DNA from: Ga0074130 sp035565355
GTDB taxonomy: Bacteria > Pseudomonadota > Gammaproteobacteria > Burkholderiales > Rhodocyclaceae
Direction of reading: 5' to 3'
NCBI GenBank assembly: GCA_035565355.1
Contig: DATMSM010000095.1
Coordinates: 1 to 13,273, forward strand
Length of the DNA: 13,273 bases
Part shown: piece after piece, positions 1 through 6,505 of the stretch
How positions within the stretch are numbered: the first letter of the stretch is position 1
Layout: every line of letters begins with the position of its first letter
Position numbers and translations under genes: made by a program
The notes under the pieces: model-generated
Database searches by the model: none
The model's input: only the letters and a program-made list of their open reading frames with translations
What the model was told of the DNA's origin: nothing

Positions 1-498
1 GCGCCGACGCCGGCGGCAGCGGAGGATGCGGTACCGACGGTGGCTGCGCCGGTCAGTGGCGAAAAAGCGGTTGCGGAAGTCGTGCCCTTTGACGCCAGCA
101 CGCTGCTGAGCGTCGGCGTGCCGCGCAGCAAGGCCGAGCGCGACGAGATGGCGGAACGGGCAACCCTGCTCAAGGAAGAATCGCGCCTGCGCAAGGAAGA
201 GGCGGAAAAGAACCTCGCCGAGGCCAGCCCGGTGTGCTGGAAGAAGTTCCTGGTCAGCGCTTGCCTCGACGATGCCCGCGTGGCCTACCGCAAGGACGTT
301 TCCATCGCCAAGCGCCAGGAGCGCCAGTCGCAGTCGCTGGAACGCAATGTACGAAAATTCGACGCCGCCGAGCATGCGCGCCAGCGCGACGAGGATAACG
401 CCCGCAAGGACGCGGAGAATGCTCGCAAGGCCGCCGAACACCGCGCCAAGCAGGAGGCCAAGAACCAGGCACGGGAAGGAAAGTCGTCCCGGCCCTGA
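1..498 (+). CDS. Conserved hypothetical coiled-coil protein (5' end outside window)
   Basis: The reading frame is open to the left edge, so the true start lies upstream. A GTG at 40 is in frame but is probably internal. The visible 165 residues begin with an Ala/Pro/Thr-rich, linker-like stretch. A charged helical part follows (about residues 47-75), then a short segment with two cysteines (SPVCWKKFLVSACLDDAR), then a long Lys/Arg/Glu/Ala-rich C-terminal helix with repeated AEHARQ, NARKDAE and KAAEHRAK units that should form a coiled coil or long single helix. I recall similar small secreted or envelope proteins in betaproteobacteria with a Cys-x-x-Phe-x-Val-x-x-Cys-Leu core. Their function is unknown to me and no signal peptide can be checked here. 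The gene converges on pldA, which ends 36 bp away. I am confident that it is coding and not confident about any role. Confidence 0.75.
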   Translation, partial: APTPAAAEDAVPTVAAPVSGEKAVAEVVPFDASTLLSVGVPRSKAERDEMAERATLLKEESRLRKEEAEKNLAEASPVCWKKFLVSACLDDARVAYRKDVSIAKRQERQSQSLERNVRKFDAAEHARQRDEDNARKDAENARKAAEHRAKQEAKNQAREGKSSRP

Positions 499-499
499 G

Positions 500-515
500 G
501 CCCGCAAGCGCGGGC
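500..515. terminator. Short GC-rich hairpin between convergent genes
   Basis: GCCCGC (500-505) and GCGGGC (510-515) form a perfect 6-bp stem around the 4-nt loop AAGC, starting 2 bp after the stop of the left-edge gene. No T-run follows on either strand, so this is at best a weak or Rho-assisted end signal in the 36-bp spacer between the convergent genes. Confidence 0.3.
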
Positions 516-534
516 GCTCAGGCAGCCCGCAGCG

Positions 535-1566
535 CTACAGCCCTTCGCTCATCGACACGCCGAAGCCGAGCGTGGTCTGCTTGTGGTTGTAGTCGATCAG
601 GCTGTCGCCGTAGCCGCTGAAGAGCTGCATATAGCCCTTGAGTTGACGCGAGATCGGGAAGGACCAATCCACCTGGGTGGCGCCCTTGCCGCTGTTGGCG
701 TTGTAGCGCCCCGTCAGGCTCACCGTGTGTCCGGCATGCTTCCAGGCCGCCACCACATCGCCGTAGCCCATGTAGCGATTGATATCCGGATTGTCGTCAT
801 CGTTCTTCTTTTCCGGCACGCGATACCAGGGACGCAGCAGCAGCACCCAATCGCCCTTTTCCAGACCGGCCTGTGCGTAGACGCGGTTCCAGCTGCGTGA
901 CAGCGGCAGGTCGCGACCATTCGACTGGTGCACGAAACCCAGGTTGAGCATGCGCGCCTTCCAGCCTAGGATGTCGTAGTTCACACGCGTGCTGAGGATC
1001 AGCTCGGGCGCGTAGTTGGTCTCGCGGAAGGCCGCCGAAACATCTCGGTTGTAGAGCTGCCACCAGGATTGCTGCGTATAGCCGAACCACAGGTCGCTAC
1101 GGCCGTCGAAGAGATCCTCCATCAACTTGGTCTTGAAGCTGATCTGGAATTTGACCTCGCCTCGCTGCTGCTTCCTGTCGTCCGCCAGTGTATGGCCGTC
1201 GGCCGGGCTGAAGGGGCGCTCATTCACATCGCTGGTGGCGTACACCGGCAGGATGTAGGTCGGATTGTGAGCGCGGAAACGGAAGGTACCCGCCTTGCTC
1301 TCCGGGTCCAGTTCCCACAATTCCGACAGCGCCGACACCGGCGAGGCAGGCGGGGGACGCTCAATGAGCACGGGCAGCTTGGGCGGATCTTTCTGATCCT
1401 TGTCGAGAATCACCACCGTGGCATCCGGCTCGGCCTCCTTGGCGAGGCGGTCGTAGCAGGCCAGGCGCACCGGATCGGCCTTGATGCCCTGACAATCCTT
1501 GAGCGGGCTGGCACTGGCAGCCGCGGCCGCAGCACAGGCGGCCAGGCCAAAAAGACATTGACGCAT
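535..1566 (-). CDS. pldA: Outer-membrane phospholipase A (PldA/OMPLA)
   Basis: A 343-residue outer-membrane beta-barrel phospholipase A1/A2. The family is calcium-dependent, is activated by dimerisation, and hydrolyses phospholipids that reach the outer leaflet when the outer membrane is disturbed. The catalytic signature is clear: HQSNGR supplies His213 and Ser215, and SRSWNRVY supplies Asn227, equivalent to the His-Ser-Asn triad of E. coli OMPLA. The YTQQSWWQLYN and AFRETNYAPEL strands are also typical. Residues 1-20 form a signal peptide with an Ala-rich core ending in SAS. A mature N-terminal extension of roughly 60 residues holds a CQGIKADPVRLACYDRLA motif, seen at the N-terminus of many proteobacterial envelope proteins. 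The start at 1566 is chosen because GGAG lies 7 nt upstream and the signal peptide begins there. A longer frame to 1623 would bury it. The gene lies 88 bp downstream of ybiT on the same strand and could be co-transcribed with it. Confidence 0.95.
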   Translation of the reverse strand: MRQCLFGLAACAAAAAASASPLKDCQGIKADPVRLACYDRLAKEAEPDATVVILDKDQKDPPKLPVLIERPPPASPVSALSELWELDPESKAGTFRFRAHNPTYILPVYATSDVNERPFSPADGHTLADDRKQQRGEVKFQISFKTKLMEDLFDGRSDLWFGYTQQSWWQLYNRDVSAAFRETNYAPELILSTRVNYDILGWKARMLNLGFVHQSNGRDLPLSRSWNRVYAQAGLEKGDWVLLLRPWYRVPEKKNDDDNPDINRYMGYGDVVAAWKHAGHTVSLTGRYNANSGKGATQVDWSFPISRQLKGYMQLFSGYGDSLIDYNHKQTTLGFGVSMSEGL

Positions 1567-1609
1567 GCTTGACTCCGTTTTTTGCTGCAGAAAACCATAC
1601 CACCAGCAA

Positions 1610-1621
1610 GGCGCCGGCGCC
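1610..1621. repeat. 12-bp perfect palindrome in the ybiT-pldA spacer
   Basis: GGCGCCGGCGCC reads the same on both strands and sits about 45 bp upstream of the pldA start. It has no loop, so it is a poor RNA hairpin. It could be an operator or simply a GC-rich chance palindrome. I see no convincing promoter hexamers around it. Confidence 0.3.
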
Positions 1622-1654
1622 ATCAGAGGATGACGCAGCGCACACGGAGCAGGC

Positions 1655-3286
1655 TTATTCGATGCCCTGACTGGACAGATACTCTTCGTAGGTACCGCGA
1701 TAGTCGACGATCTGGCCGCCGGCCTTGACCTCGATGATGCGCGTGGCCAGCGATGAGACGAACTCGCGGTCGTGCGAGACGAAGACCAGGGTGCCCGGAT
1801 AGGCGGCCAAGCCGTTGTTGAGCGACTCGATGGATTCCATGTCGAGGTGGTTGGTCGGTTCGTCCATGAGCATGACGTTGCGGCGCAGCAGCATCAGCTT
1901 GCCGAACAGCATGCGGCCCTGTTCGCCGCCGGAAATCACCTTGACCGACTTCTTCACTTCGTCGCCGGAGAAGAGCAGGCGGCCGAGCGTGCCGCGGATC
2001 AGCGTCTCGACGTCGCCACCTTCATAACCGCCTTCGCGTACCCATTGCACGATCCAGTCAGTCAGCGATTCGCCTTCGGCAAAATCGTCGCTGTGATCCT
2101 GCGCGAAGTAGCCGGGCTTGGCCTTCTCGGCCCACTTGACGATGCCGCCGGTCGGGGCCAGGCCACCGAGCTCGGGGCCGGCCAGCAGGCGCAGCAGCGT
2201 GGTCTTGCCGACACCGTTCTCGCCGATGATGGCGACCTTGTCGCCGGCATCGATGGTGAAGCTGATGCCCTTGTAGAGCGGCTCGCTGTCCGGGTAGGCG
2301 AAGCGGACGTTATCCACCTCGACCGCCTGGCGGTGCAGCTTGTCCTTCTCGTCGTATTCGAAACGGATCCACGGATACTGGCGCGAAGACGGCTTGAACT
2401 CCTCGATCTTGATCTTCTCGATCTGCTTGGCGCGCGAGGTGGCCTGGCGTGCCTTGGACTTGTTGGCGGAGAAGCGGCGCACGAACTCCTGCAGCTCGGC
2501 AACACGTTCCTTGGCCTTGGCATTGGCCGAGGACAGGCGTTCGCGGGCCTGCGTCGAGGCTTCCATGTAGTCGTCGTAGTTGCCCGGATAGACCTGGATG
2601 CGACCGTAGTCGAGATCGGCCATGTGGGTGCAGACCTGATTCAGGAAGTGGCGGTCGTGGGAGATGATGATCATGGTCGACTCGCGCTCGTTGATCACGT
2701 TCTCCAGCCAGCGAATCGTGTTGATATCGAGGTTGTTGGTCGGTTCGTCGAGCAGCAGGATGTCCGGGTTGGCGAACAGCGCCTGACACAGCAGCACGCG
2801 CAGCTTCCAGCCCGGCGCGACCTCGCTCATGGGGCCGGCATGCTGTTCGGTCGGAATGCCCACGCCCAGCAGCAGCTCGCCGGCGCGCGCTTCGGCGGTG
2901 TAGCCGTCGTACTCGGCAAACTGGCCTTCCAGCTCGGCCGCCTTCATGTAGTCCTCTTCGGTGGCCTCGGGGTTGGCGTAGATCGCGTCCTTCTCCTGCA
3001 TCACCGCCCACATCTCGGCGTGGCCCTGCATGACCACGTCGATGACGCGCTGCTCCTCGTAGCCGAACTGATCCTGCTTGAGGAAGGCCATGCGCTCGTG
3101 ATTTTCGAGCGCAACGTTGCCGGCGCTGGGTTCAAGAACGCCCGCCAGAATCTTCATGAAGGTGGACTTGCCGGCGCCGTTGGCGCCGATCAGGCCGTAG
3201 CGGTTGCCGTCGCCGAACTTGACGGAGACGTTTTCGAACAGGGGCTTGGCCCCGAATTGCATGGTGATGTTATTGGCGACGAGCAC
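1655..3286 (-). CDS. ybiT: ABC-F family ATPase, YbiT type
   Basis: A 543-residue soluble tandem ATP-binding protein of the ABC-F class, which act on the ribosome at the E-site/tRNA rather than in transport. The similarity to E. coli YbiT is strong throughout. Domain 1 has Walker A GANGAGKST (34-42) and Walker B with Glu181 in LLLDEPTNNLD. Its signature is degenerate (MSEVAPGWKLR), as it is in E. coli YbiT. A charged linker around 240-320 corresponds to the tRNA-contacting motif. Domain 2 has Walker A GENGVGKTT (355-363), signature ISGGEQGR (451-458) and Glu476 in LMDEPTNHLD. The C-terminus SSQGIE matches the family end. GTG at 3286 is taken as the start because GGAAG lies 6 nt upstream and family proteins begin M-L-V-x-x-N-[IV]-T-M. 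An in-frame ATG at 3322 has no ribosome-binding site and would add 12 residues encoded by the leader hairpin and T-run. The leader structure suggests regulation by premature termination. Confidence 0.95.
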   Translation of the reverse strand: MLVANNITMQFGAKPLFENVSVKFGDGNRYGLIGANGAGKSTFMKILAGVLEPSAGNVALENHERMAFLKQDQFGYEEQRVIDVVMQGHAEMWAVMQEKDAIYANPEATEEDYMKAAELEGQFAEYDGYTAEARAGELLLGVGIPTEQHAGPMSEVAPGWKLRVLLCQALFANPDILLLDEPTNNLDINTIRWLENVINERESTMIIISHDRHFLNQVCTHMADLDYGRIQVYPGNYDDYMEASTQARERLSSANAKAKERVAELQEFVRRFSANKSKARQATSRAKQIEKIKIEEFKPSSRQYPWIRFEYDEKDKLHRQAVEVDNVRFAYPDSEPLYKGISFTIDAGDKVAIIGENGVGKTTLLRLLAGPELGGLAPTGGIVKWAEKAKPGYFAQDHSDDFAEGESLTDWIVQWVREGGYEGGDVETLIRGTLGRLLFSGDEVKKSVKVISGGEQGRMLFGKLMLLRRNVMLMDEPTNHLDMESIESLNNGLAAYPGTLVFVSHDREFVSSLATRIIEVKAGGQIVDYRGTYEEYLSSQGIE

Positions 3287-3299
3287 GGCGGACTTCCAA

Positions 3300-3340
3300 A
3301 AAAGCAATGGCGGCCGCAGCATGAAGCCTGCGCGGCCGCC
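3300..3340 (-). terminator. GC-rich stem-loop plus T6 in the ybiT leader (terminator or attenuator)
   Basis: On the minus strand GGCGGCCGC (complement of 3332-3340) pairs perfectly with GCGGCCGCC (complement of 3309-3317), a 9-bp stem around a 14-nt loop. After five more bases (ATTGC) there is a run of six T (complement of 3298-3303), and GGAAG of the ybiT ribosome-binding site follows immediately. This has the shape of an intrinsic terminator placed just upstream of the ybiT start. It could end the transcript of the DUF1232 gene, whose stop is about 75 bp upstream, or act as an attenuator of ybiT. Confidence 0.55.
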
Positions 3341-3363
3341 CGAGGGGTGGTATGAATGCCCGT

Positions 3364-3369
3364 ATTCTA
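3364..3369 (-). promoter_or_regulatory. Candidate -10 box for ybiT
   Basis: On the minus strand this reads TAGAAT, five of six matches to the sigma70 -10 consensus, about 78 bp upstream of the GTG start and upstream of the leader hairpin. I find no good -35 at 17 bp. A TTGGCT lies at 19 bp spacing. If real, transcripts would carry a leader of about 70 nt that contains the stem-loop and U-run. Confidence 0.35.
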
Positions 3370-3413
3370 CCTTCTTTCAAGGACTTGAAGCCAAAGCCGC
3401 GCCCCGGCTGGCT

Positions 3414-3794
3414 TTACAGCTGCTGGTACAAGCAGCGCCCGAACAGGAAGGCCAGACCCAGCCAGATCAGCACGATGACGGCACCCGCCAGCCAGTTAAC
3501 CGGCTTTTGCAGCATCTCCGCCGCCCGCGCCCGACACTCAAGCATGACGGCATCCGGCACCAGCTTGAGCGCCAGGGCAATACACAGTGGCAGCAGGATC
3601 ACTTCGTCCAGATAGCCCAGCACCGGGATGAAGTCGGGAATCAGGTCGACCGGGCTGAAGGCATAAGCCACGATCAGAAGCGCTGCCAGCTTGGCGTACC
3701 ACGGCGTGGCCGGATGGCGTGCCGCAAAGTAGAGCGCCAGCGCGTCGGCCTTGAGTATGCGGGCGCGCTGCTTGAGGGAGGCGAGAAAGGGCAT
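3414..3794 (-). CDS. DUF1232 (YkvA-like) small membrane protein
   Basis: A 126-residue protein with the DUF1232 hallmark YAFSPVDLIPDFIPVLGYLDE in its middle, flanked by hydrophobic stretches (WYAKLAALLIVAYAF, VILLPLCIALAL). A further C-terminal transmembrane helix covers about residues 98-119 (VNWLAGAVIVLIWLGLAFLF). It is probably an inner-membrane protein with the conserved loop near the membrane surface. The family has no established biochemical function. ATG 3794 is chosen because homologues begin near this point (M-x-x-L-x-x-L-K-x-R-A-R). ATG 3824 would add 10 residues, and neither start has a clear ribosome-binding site. The gene is divergent from yaeQ, which starts 81 bp away, and lies 127 bp upstream of ybiT on the same strand. 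Confidence 0.88.
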   Translation of the reverse strand: MPFLASLKQRARILKADALALYFAARHPATPWYAKLAALLIVAYAFSPVDLIPDFIPVLGYLDEVILLPLCIALALKLVPDAVMLECRARAAEMLQKPVNWLAGAVIVLIWLGLAFLFGRCLYQQL

Positions 3795-3840
3795 GAGGCG
3801 GCAGGAAGGATAATCCGGCGTCATTCTAGCCGCGACAGCG

Positions 3841-3846
3841 TATAGT
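3841..3846 (+). promoter_or_regulatory. Candidate -10 box for yaeQ
   Basis: TATAGT matches five of six positions of the sigma70 -10 consensus and would start transcription about 22 nt upstream of the yaeQ ATG. No convincing -35 is seen at 17 bp. The yaeQ leader has no Shine-Dalgarno sequence (it is C-rich), so translation would rest on a short unstructured leader. Confidence 0.3.
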
Positions 3847-3875
3847 CACCGCACACTTCCCCACTCCACCGTCTC

Positions 3876-4424
3876 ATGGCACTCAAGGCAACCATCTACA
3901 AAACCACGCTCAATGTGAGCGACCTCGACCGACACTATTACGCCGAACACGGGCTGACCGTCGCCCGCCACCCTTCGGAAACCGAGCTGCGCATGATGGT
4001 GCGCATCCTCGCCTTCGCCCTGCATGCCGACGAACGCCTGGAATTCGGCAAGGATCTCTCCTCCGAGGACAATGAGCCGCCGCTGTGGCGCAAGGATTAC
4101 AGCGGTTTGATCGAGCAGTGGATAGAAGTCGGCCTGCCCGACGAGAAACTGCTGCGGCGCGCCGCCAGCCGCGCCGCCGAAGTCATTGTCATCGCCTACG
4201 GCGAACACCAGGCCGGGATCTGGTGGAGCAAGGAAGGCAATGACATCCGCCGTCAGCAGAACGTGCGTGTATGGCTGCTGCCCGACGACCAGGCGCAGGC
4301 GCTGACCGATATGTGCGGCCGCGGCATGCAGCTGCAATGCACGCTCGAGGACGGCGAAGCCTGGTTCAGCGACGGCGAACAAAGCGCGCAAATCAAGTTA
4401 CAGTTATTGACGAACCACCCCTGA
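3876..4424 (+). CDS. yaeQ: YaeQ family protein
   Basis: A 182-residue protein that aligns along its whole length with E. coli YaeQ. It starts with MALKATIYKTTLNVSDLDR, then has ARHPSETELRMMVRILAFALHADERLEF, then WIEVGLPDEKLLRRAASRAAEV, then IWW, and ends in a short beta-rich region (QLQCTLEDGEAWFSD). Family structures show a variant of the PD-(D/E)xK nuclease fold. The cellular function is unresolved, although E. coli YaeQ was linked historically to suppression of rfaH defects. It is predicted to be cytoplasmic, with no signal peptide or membrane segment. The start is fixed by the strongly conserved N-terminus even though no ribosome-binding site precedes it. The NnrU-like gene follows 65 bp downstream and may share the transcript. 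Confidence 0.95.
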   Translation: MALKATIYKTTLNVSDLDRHYYAEHGLTVARHPSETELRMMVRILAFALHADERLEFGKDLSSEDNEPPLWRKDYSGLIEQWIEVGLPDEKLLRRAASRAAEVIVIAYGEHQAGIWWSKEGNDIRRQQNVRVWLLPDDQAQALTDMCGRGMQLQCTLEDGEAWFSDGEQSAQIKLQLLTNHP

Positions 4425-4444
4425 AGGAAGACCGGCGACGCACT

Positions 4445-4470
4445 GCGGTTTCCGGGCCTTCCAAAACCGC
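4445..4470 (+). repeat. Intergenic stem-loop between yaeQ and the NnrU-family gene
   Basis: GCGGTTT (4445-4451) and AAACCGC (4464-4470) form a perfect 7-bp stem with a 12-nt loop. It is not followed by a T-run (TCGATAAG follows), so it may be a transcript-processing or stability element rather than a terminator. It sits 19 bp upstream of the next start codon. Confidence 0.35.
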
Positions 4471-4489
4471 TCGATAAGAAAGGCTAGTC

Positions 4490-5065
4490 ATGGCGTTGCT
4501 CATCCTCGGTCTGATCATCTTCCTCGGCGTGCACTCCATCCGTCTGGTCGCGCCCTCCTGGCGCGAGCTGCAAATGCAGCGGCGCGGCGTGCTGGTGTGG
4601 AAGGGGCTCTATGCCTTCGTCTCGCTGCTCGGGCTCGTGCTGATTGTCTACGGCTACGGCCAGGCGCGCATGGAGTCCGCCCTGCTCTGGGCATTGCCGG
4701 CCTGGACCCGCCACCTCGCCGCCCTGCTGATGCTGCTTTCCTTCATCTGTGTCGCCGCCGCCTACATTCCGGGCAATTTCATCAAGGCGCGCATCGGCCA
4801 TCCCATGCTGATCGGCGTCAAGACCTGGGCATTCGCCCACCTGCTCAGCAACGGCACGCTCGCCGATCTCGTGCTGTTCGGCAGTTTTCTGCTCTGGTCG
4901 ATTCTCCAGTTCCGTGCCAGCCGTAGGCGCGACAAGCTCAACGGCACCGTCTACGCGCACCTCTCGATCACGCGCGACATGCTCGTGCTGGTGCTCGGCG
5001 TTGCCGGCACCGGCGTCTTCGCTCTATTCCTGCACCAGATGCTGATCGGGGTGCGGCCGTTCTGA
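4490..5065 (+). CDS. NnrU family integral membrane protein
   Basis: A 191-residue, strongly hydrophobic protein of the NnrU family (named for a gene near nitric-oxide reductase and denitrification genes in alphaproteobacteria and distantly related to methyltransferase-like membrane proteins). Family marks are the N-terminal LGVHSIRLV, the central IPGNFIKARIGHPMLIGVKTWAFAHLLSNG, and LADLVLFGSFLLWSI followed by a basic RASRRRDK loop. About five to six membrane helices are visible, around residues 2-20, 38-58, 73-93, 107-120, 123-142 and 165-186. The start has AAAGG upstream at suitable spacing. Presence of the family does not by itself indicate denitrification, since it is widespread and no nitrogen-oxide gene is in the window. 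It is probably co-transcribed with yaeQ and converges on the MFS gene 41 bp away. Confidence 0.92.
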   Translation: MALLILGLIIFLGVHSIRLVAPSWRELQMQRRGVLVWKGLYAFVSLLGLVLIVYGYGQARMESALLWALPAWTRHLAALLMLLSFICVAAAYIPGNFIKARIGHPMLIGVKTWAFAHLLSNGTLADLVLFGSFLLWSILQFRASRRRDKLNGTVYAHLSITRDMLVLVLGVAGTGVFALFLHQMLIGVRPF

Positions 5066-5106
5066 CGCACGTTCTGCAGCACACGGCCCCACATCCGTAG
5101 CGGCGC

Positions 5107-6318
5107 TCAGGGTTTGGCGACTTGCGCCTTGCGACCGAGCAGGGCGGCAAAGATCAGACCGATCACGGGCAAGGCGGCAGCAGGGATGGCCAGCGCCGGG
5201 GTGAAGCCGATGTGGTCGATGACCAGCGCATTCAGGGCCACGCCGCCCGACTGACCGAAGAAGAACAGCGAAGCGAACAACGCCACCGCGGTGCCCCGGT
5301 GCGCCGGGGCCATCTGTGTGGCATTGAGCTGGAAGGTGTTGTGGATCATGTAGTAGCCGATGCCGGCGCAGAAGGCGCCGGGCACCGCCCACAGCCAGTG
5401 CGGGGCAAAGATGAAGAAGAGATAGGCCAGGCCGAGCGAGAAGCCGCCGGCAATCGCCAGACCGCGCTCGCCCAGGGTGCCGACGAAGTGCTTGGCGAAC
5501 AGCGCATAGGACAAGCCGCCGAGGCCGAACACTGCCATCAGGCCGCCGGCCAGGGTCAGGGAAATACCGAAGCGGGTGTGCAGATAGGTGGGTACATAGG
5601 CCAGCCCGCCGAACACGCAAGCGCCTTCGAGACAGACGCCGATCAGGATGATGCGCGCCCAGCGCGTCGACAGCACCGCCTTGAAGCGCTGCATGGAACT
5701 GAGACCGGGATGCGGACTTTCCGCCGCGCTGTCGATATCCGGGCTGCGCTTCAGCTCGCTGACCAAGAGCGCTCCCACCACGCCGAAGGCGACCAGCATG
5801 AACCAGAAGGCGCCGCGCCAACCGGTCAGGTCGGCGAACAGGCCGCCGAAAAGCTGGCCGCTGATGATGCCGAAGATCTGGCCGATCAGGAAATAGGCCA
5901 GCACCGGCTGACGCCGTTCATAGGGGACGTTGTCAGCGATCCAGGCCATCGACAGCGGTACCGCCGCCGCCGCCGTGGCGCCGTTGAGAATACGGAACAG
6001 CATCAGCATCGAAAAGTTTTCCGCCATCGCCGTACCGAGCGCGCCGGCCATGCTGGCGAGCATGGCGTAACTGATGACGCGGTACTTGCCGAAGCGATCG
6101 CCGAGCGGGCCGTAGAGCAGTTGCAGCAGGCCGTAGGCGAGTGCGAAACCGGACACCGTCTGGGCAGCCTGGCCGGCAGAAATGGCGAAGGCGTCGGCGA
6201 GCTGCGGCAGCAGCGGATCGGTAATGCGCGCCGCGCCGCTGGCAGCGAAGGCGGCGAAGGAAAGCAGGGCGATCTGGCGTATCAGGTCGCGTTCTTTGCG
6301 TTCGGGAGCATGTGACAT
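5107..6318 (-). CDS. MFS transporter, 12-TM efflux-like
   Basis: A 403-residue Major Facilitator Superfamily protein of standard length with about twelve membrane helices. Motif A is present in the first inter-helix loop (GPLGDRFGKYRVI, residues 70-82). Helix 4 carries LFRILNGATAAAAVPLSMAW, and helix 5 has an FGIISGQLFGGLFADLTGWRGAFW region like motif C of drug/H+ antiporters. The C-terminal half contains GTAVALFASLFFFGQSGG, reminiscent of YnfM/AraJ-type efflux permeases. The substrate cannot be read from sequence, and small-molecule or drug export is an inference. ATG 6318 is chosen because the first helix follows after about 14 residues. No clear ribosome-binding site is seen, and frames extending further upstream run back into oxyR antisense. 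It is divergent from oxyR across 187 bp, an arrangement in which a LysR regulator often controls its neighbour. Confidence 0.93.
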   Translation of the reverse strand: MSHAPERKERDLIRQIALLSFAAFAASGAARITDPLLPQLADAFAISAGQAAQTVSGFALAYGLLQLLYGPLGDRFGKYRVISYAMLASMAGALGTAMAENFSMLMLFRILNGATAAAAVPLSMAWIADNVPYERRQPVLAYFLIGQIFGIISGQLFGGLFADLTGWRGAFWFMLVAFGVVGALLVSELKRSPDIDSAAESPHPGLSSMQRFKAVLSTRWARIILIGVCLEGACVFGGLAYVPTYLHTRFGISLTLAGGLMAVFGLGGLSYALFAKHFVGTLGERGLAIAGGFSLGLAYLFFIFAPHWLWAVPGAFCAGIGYYMIHNTFQLNATQMAPAHRGTAVALFASLFFFGQSGGVALNALVIDHIGFTPALAIPAAALPVIGLIFAALLGRKAQVAKP

Positions 6319-6471
6319 GCTGGAAGCGTAACAACTTCCCGCGGCGCGCGCAGCATGAGTTGCGCGAGTCTGACGGAAACAGGGTGTTCTCCATGACTTG
6401 CCGGCACACTTGGTCCGCCGCCCATTTCCTGCTTCGGCGCCGCACCCGTAGGAAGCACGCCGGTTTCGCGG

Positions 6472-6477
6472 CATAAT
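6472..6477 (+). promoter_or_regulatory. Candidate -10 box for oxyR
   Basis: CATAAT matches five of six -10 positions and lies 28 bp before the chosen oxyR ATG. The best -35 at 17 bp is TAGGAA, only 3 of 6 matches. The 187-bp spacer shared with the MFS gene (6319-6505) contains no ATAG-N7-CTAT OxyR site that I can recognise. Confidence 0.35.
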
Positions 6478-6505
6478 CCAGATGCACCCTGAAAGAAGCC
6501 ACGCA

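Noticed and set aside
1772..3355. A 527-codon open frame on the plus strand opposite ybiT
   Set aside because: ybiT is beyond doubt from its full-length motif match. The opposite frame is rich in Val, Leu, Ala, Gly and His, has no recognisable domain, and is the usual shadow of strong third-position GC bias.
5055..5088. GGCCGT/ACGGCC inverted repeat spanning the NnrU stop codon
   Set aside because: A 6-bp stem with a 22-nt loop and no T-run is too weak to call as the terminator of the convergent pair.
5122..6315. A 397-codon plus-strand frame opposite the MFS gene
   Set aside because: The translation is Gln/Glu/His/Arg-rich with no hydrophobic pattern or domain, and is a codon-bias shadow.
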